A stretch of DNA of 64,000 nucleotides from Desulfocarbo indianensis (GTDB lineage Bacteria > Desulfobacterota > Desulfarculia > Desulfarculales > Desulfarculaceae): positions 454,821 to 518,820 of the forward strand of contig LBMP01000003.1 in NCBI GenBank assembly GCA_001184205.1, in the 5' to 3' direction. Shown here piece by piece: positions 61,802 to 64,000 of this stretch. The number at the start of each line of letters is the position of its first letter. Position 1 is the first letter of the stretch. A model generated the notes under the pieces. The model was given only the letters and a program-made list of their open reading frames with translations, was not told the DNA's origin and made no database searches. The translations under genes were made by a program, and so were the position numbers.

Positions 61802-62968
61802 CTATTGCAGCCTGGCCCGATAGGCCACGCGGTAGGTGGTGGCGTCGAAATTCTCCCATTTGACCGCGCCCTGATTGGGCGGCCAGGGGTCGTACACTTG
61901 CAGCATGCGCGTCTGCGAGCCCTGCATGGCGGCGTCGTAATAGCCGGCCACGGTGCGGGCGTGGCCGGGGATGATGCTTAGCAGGGGCCGGTTGGCCTTG
62001 ATCTCAGCCACGTAAAAAGACCAATCCGGAGCCGGGTTATGCAGGGTGTCCACCTTGAGGGCCTGCTTGGTGAGCGCCTGCAATTGGGCGCTCACGTCGG
62101 CGCAATTGCTGAGCAGCATGCCGCTGGGTTTTTTTAAGGTGCCCATGCCCATGGCCTTGGCGATGGCCGGCTGGTCGTATGAGTAGCGGTAAAAGGTCAA
62201 GAGCATCTCCATGCTGGCCGCCACGCACCAGAGGCTGGTCATCTGGCCCCGCACCTCGTAGCAGGGCGTGTGATTGGGCGCGGTGGGCGCGTAACCTATC
62301 ACGCGCTGGTCGGCCTTTTGGGCCAGGCCCTGCACCACGGGCTGGGTCATCAGGCGCAGGGGCTCCATGCCCCGCAGGGAGGGTTTCTTGAGCGCCTTTT
62401 GCAAAACGCTGACCGACTGCTCGAACAGCTCCGCGCCCCGCTTCTTTTCCTGGGAAGGCAACTCCTCCAAAAACGACCAGCGCTCGAAAGGCTCGGCCTC
62501 CATGCGCCCCCGCCGCAGGGGCGGCGCCGGCGGCACCGGCCGCCAGGAATACAGCTCCAGCATGAGCTGCTCCTCACCCTTTAATAAAAACTGGGCCGCC
62601 AATTTGGGCTGGCTGAACGCCACCAGGCGCACCGTGTCGTACTTGAGGTCCTTTTTCAGCTCGGCGGCTTGGCGGGCGGCCTCGGCCAGGATGGTTTTGG
62701 GGTTCCATTCCTCGCCCAGGGAAACCGACAGCAGCACCGCGCCCAGGGCGGGGTTAACGCTCAAATCAGCCACGCCCGCCCTTTGCCTGCCCTTGAACAA
62801 GGTGACCCGGTTATAGAGCAGTTCGCCGTTCAGATCGTAGACCGGCGCGGTTTCCGCGCCCAGTCTGGCCCGCTCGAACTGGCTGGCGGGCAAAGCCTCG
62901 CCGTTCAATAAAAGGTTCAGCTCCAAGCCGGCCATGAAGCGGGCTTGCCGCATATCCAAATCAGGCAT
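61802..62968 (-). CDS. Papain-like cysteine protease (C39/C70-like)
   Basis: 388-aa protein. The C-terminal half (about 230-385) carries a papain-like core: Gln and Cys in QMTSLWCVAASMEMLLTFY, His in IIPGHARTVAGY and a downstream Asp/Asn in QVYDPWPPN, as in C39/C70 bacteriocin-processing or AvrRpt2-type proteases. The N-terminal about 230 residues are helical and unrecognised. No ABC transporter or Gly-Gly precursor is fused. AAGGGGGG precedes the ATG. Its substrate might be the nearby 68-aa peptide or an effector target; neither is shown. Confidence 0.78.
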   Translation of the reverse strand: MPDLDMRQARFMAGLELNLLLNGEALPASQFERARLGAETAPVYDLNGELLYNRVTLFKGRQRAGVADLSVNPALGAVLLSVSLGEEWNPKTILAEAARQAAELKKDLKYDTVRLVAFSQPKLAAQFLLKGEEQLMLELYSWRPVPPAPPLRRGRMEAEPFERWSFLEELPSQEKKRGAELFEQSVSVLQKALKKPSLRGMEPLRLMTQPVVQGLAQKADQRVIGYAPTAPNHTPCYEVRGQMTSLWCVAASMEMLLTFYRYSYDQPAIAKAMGMGTLKKPSGMLLSNCADVSAQLQALTKQALKVDTLHNPAPDWSFYVAEIKANRPLLSIIPGHARTVAGYYDAAMQGSQTRMLQVYDPWPPNQGAVKWENFDATTYRVAYRARLQ

Positions 62969-63069
62969 GATTCCCCCCTTTGCCCCATGAACTTAAAGCA
63001 TCCCAACGGAAAACCGCCATTTCCCCGAGGACGTTTTTCCCGCTGGCCCCAAGCCAAGCGCCTAATTAT

Positions 63070-63099
63070 TTTGTAGTTGGTCTGGCCAGGCAATGTCAA
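63070..63099 (-). promoter_or_regulatory. Promoter of the papain-like protease operon
   Basis: TTGACA (63094-63099), 18 bp, TACAAA (63070-63075) on the minus strand, about 95 bp before the protease ATG. Confidence 0.6.
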
Positions 63100-63164
63100 T
63101 GCACGGCAAGGAAAGATAACCCGGCAAGCGCGAGATGCGCGGTCACTTTTACACCGTGCGTCCA

Positions 63165-63197
63165 ATAAAAAAGGAGCGGCAAGTAACTAGCCGCTCC
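63165..63197 (-). terminator. Terminator of the 68-aa gene
   Basis: GGAGCGGC (63173-63180) pairs with GCCGCTCC (63190-63197), followed on the minus strand by TTTTTTATT. It lies 20 bp after the stop codon. Confidence 0.85.
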
Positions 63198-63216
63198 CCT
63201 AATTATTTACTATTTT

Positions 63217-63423
63217 TTACAGTTTCCAGTGCCAACTGCCGTTATAGCAATGAAAGGTTTTTCCTTGTTTTATTATCTCGGTGCAGTGCGAATATTCAGT
63301 GTCATCCCAATAGCAACTTGACCCGCGGTCCGGACTTCCGCCCTTGCCAGGGTCCGGTTGATCCGAGATCGGGGAATTCCTCTTGCTGCTGTCGCGTTCT
63401 ATCACAATAATTTTCTCGCTCAT
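63217..63423 (-). CDS. Orphan 68-aa Cys/Trp-rich peptide
   Basis: Unrecognised small protein with three cysteines (37, 47, 59) and an aromatic-rich C-terminal half (CYWDDTEYSHC, TFHCYNGSWHWKL). The first 36 residues are charged and Pro/Gly/Ser-rich (DSSKRNSPISDQPDPGKGGSPDRGS), without a hydrophobic signal peptide. AGGAGG lies 6 nt before the ATG, and a clear terminator follows. The layout of leader-like half and Cys/aromatic core is reminiscent of some RiPP precursors, but no leader-binding or maturation enzyme is identified. It may equally be a small metal-binding protein. Confidence 0.7.
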   Translation of the reverse strand: MSEKIIVIERDSSKRNSPISDQPDPGKGGSPDRGSSCYWDDTEYSHCTEIIKQGKTFHCYNGSWHWKL

Positions 63424-63609
63424 TTCAAGCCTCCTGTTGCCTAAGCGTTTGACCGACCCTCGCTCGCGGCCATCTCAGGGGCAGAGCTCCCCCCGCGCCT
63501 AACCAGCGCATACTCAGTGCGCGCAGGCGCATTGCCTTTACGGTTTTGCATGGAATTCCCCCCCAGGATTCGCGGCGGCCACGACGGCCTCATTTAAGCC
63601 ATAATAAAT

Positions 63610-63640
63610 CAAAACGCCTTTGAAAAACAAAGGCGTTTTG
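63610..63640 (-). terminator. Terminator of mdh
   Basis: CAAAACGCCTTTG (63610-63622) pairs with CAAAGGCGTTTTG (63628-63640) around a five-base loop. On the minus strand it is trailed by ATTTATTAT. Confidence 0.8.
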
Positions 63641-63680
63641 ACGTCAGTTTATTATTACTTTTTTGTATTTTTAAGGCTAT

Positions 63681-64000
<320 letters not shown>

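Overview
The window is GC-rich bacterial chromosome. Gene content points to a Desulfobacterota (former Deltaproteobacteria) anaerobe, perhaps near Desulfarculales. The pointers are a DUF39/NIL-ferredoxin homocysteine pair, a short MetE-like methionine synthase, a b6-type quinol oxidoreductase, HPr and enzyme I with no sugar permease beside them, and many radical-SAM and DUF genes. The taxon is an inference from gene content only.

1-16.5 kb is an accessory catabolic island. Two decayed IS110-family transposases lie head to head at 1-1.36 kb, and an IS3 orfA with a broken orfB lies at 15.4-15.8 kb. A ~270-bp piece of IS110 3' end is repeated directly at 1.3 and 15.8 kb. Between the copies all genes read leftward with short gaps: a LacI-type regulator, a three-subunit molybdenum hydroxylase, a Liv-type ABC importer, a TIM-barrel isomerase, a 2-hydroxyacid dehydrogenase and a CoA-acylating semialdehyde dehydrogenase. 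Three tandem 13-bp operator-like repeats cover the regulator's promoter. tRNA-Pro(GGG) follows with its 3' end facing the island.

16.5-31.4 kb is mixed metabolism: an N-terminal BPL-like (BPL_N) protein with TldD; a Cys-less rhodanese; a compact cytochrome b6/Rieske/subunit-IV-like complex; UbiX; a 112-aa orphan with its own promoter and terminator; a MetE-like synthase and a cupin; an ABM monooxygenase, radical SAM and DUF362 set; a penicillin acylase whose ribosome-binding site is in a hairpin; a methyltransferase; and a Ca/Na antiporter.

31.5-43.7 kb is a membrane glycosylation locus: radical SAM protein, polyprenyl-phosphate sugar synthase, GtrA, then three large membrane proteins with PA14-like or beta-sandwich domains, facing a convergent 1145-aa GT-C/TPR protein.

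43.8-47.1 kb is a sulfur operon (mnmA, Rrf2 regulator, DUF39, NIL-ferredoxin) behind a near-consensus promoter. 47.2-56.9 kb is a long housekeeping run on the minus strand, in transcription order ffh, rpsP, khpA, rimM, trmD, rplS, rnhB, yraN, rsmI, ptsH, ptsI, smpB and a glycosyltransferase, with a consensus promoter before ffh.

57-64 kb holds a Cys-rich DUF3795 protein, an AraC/DJ-1 regulator with DUF1786, a Crp/Fnr regulator and SDR dehydrogenase with a 5-4-5 palindrome between them, a papain-like protease with a downstream unknown, a 68-aa orphan with strong ribosome-binding site and terminator, and the 3' part of malate dehydrogenase running off the window.
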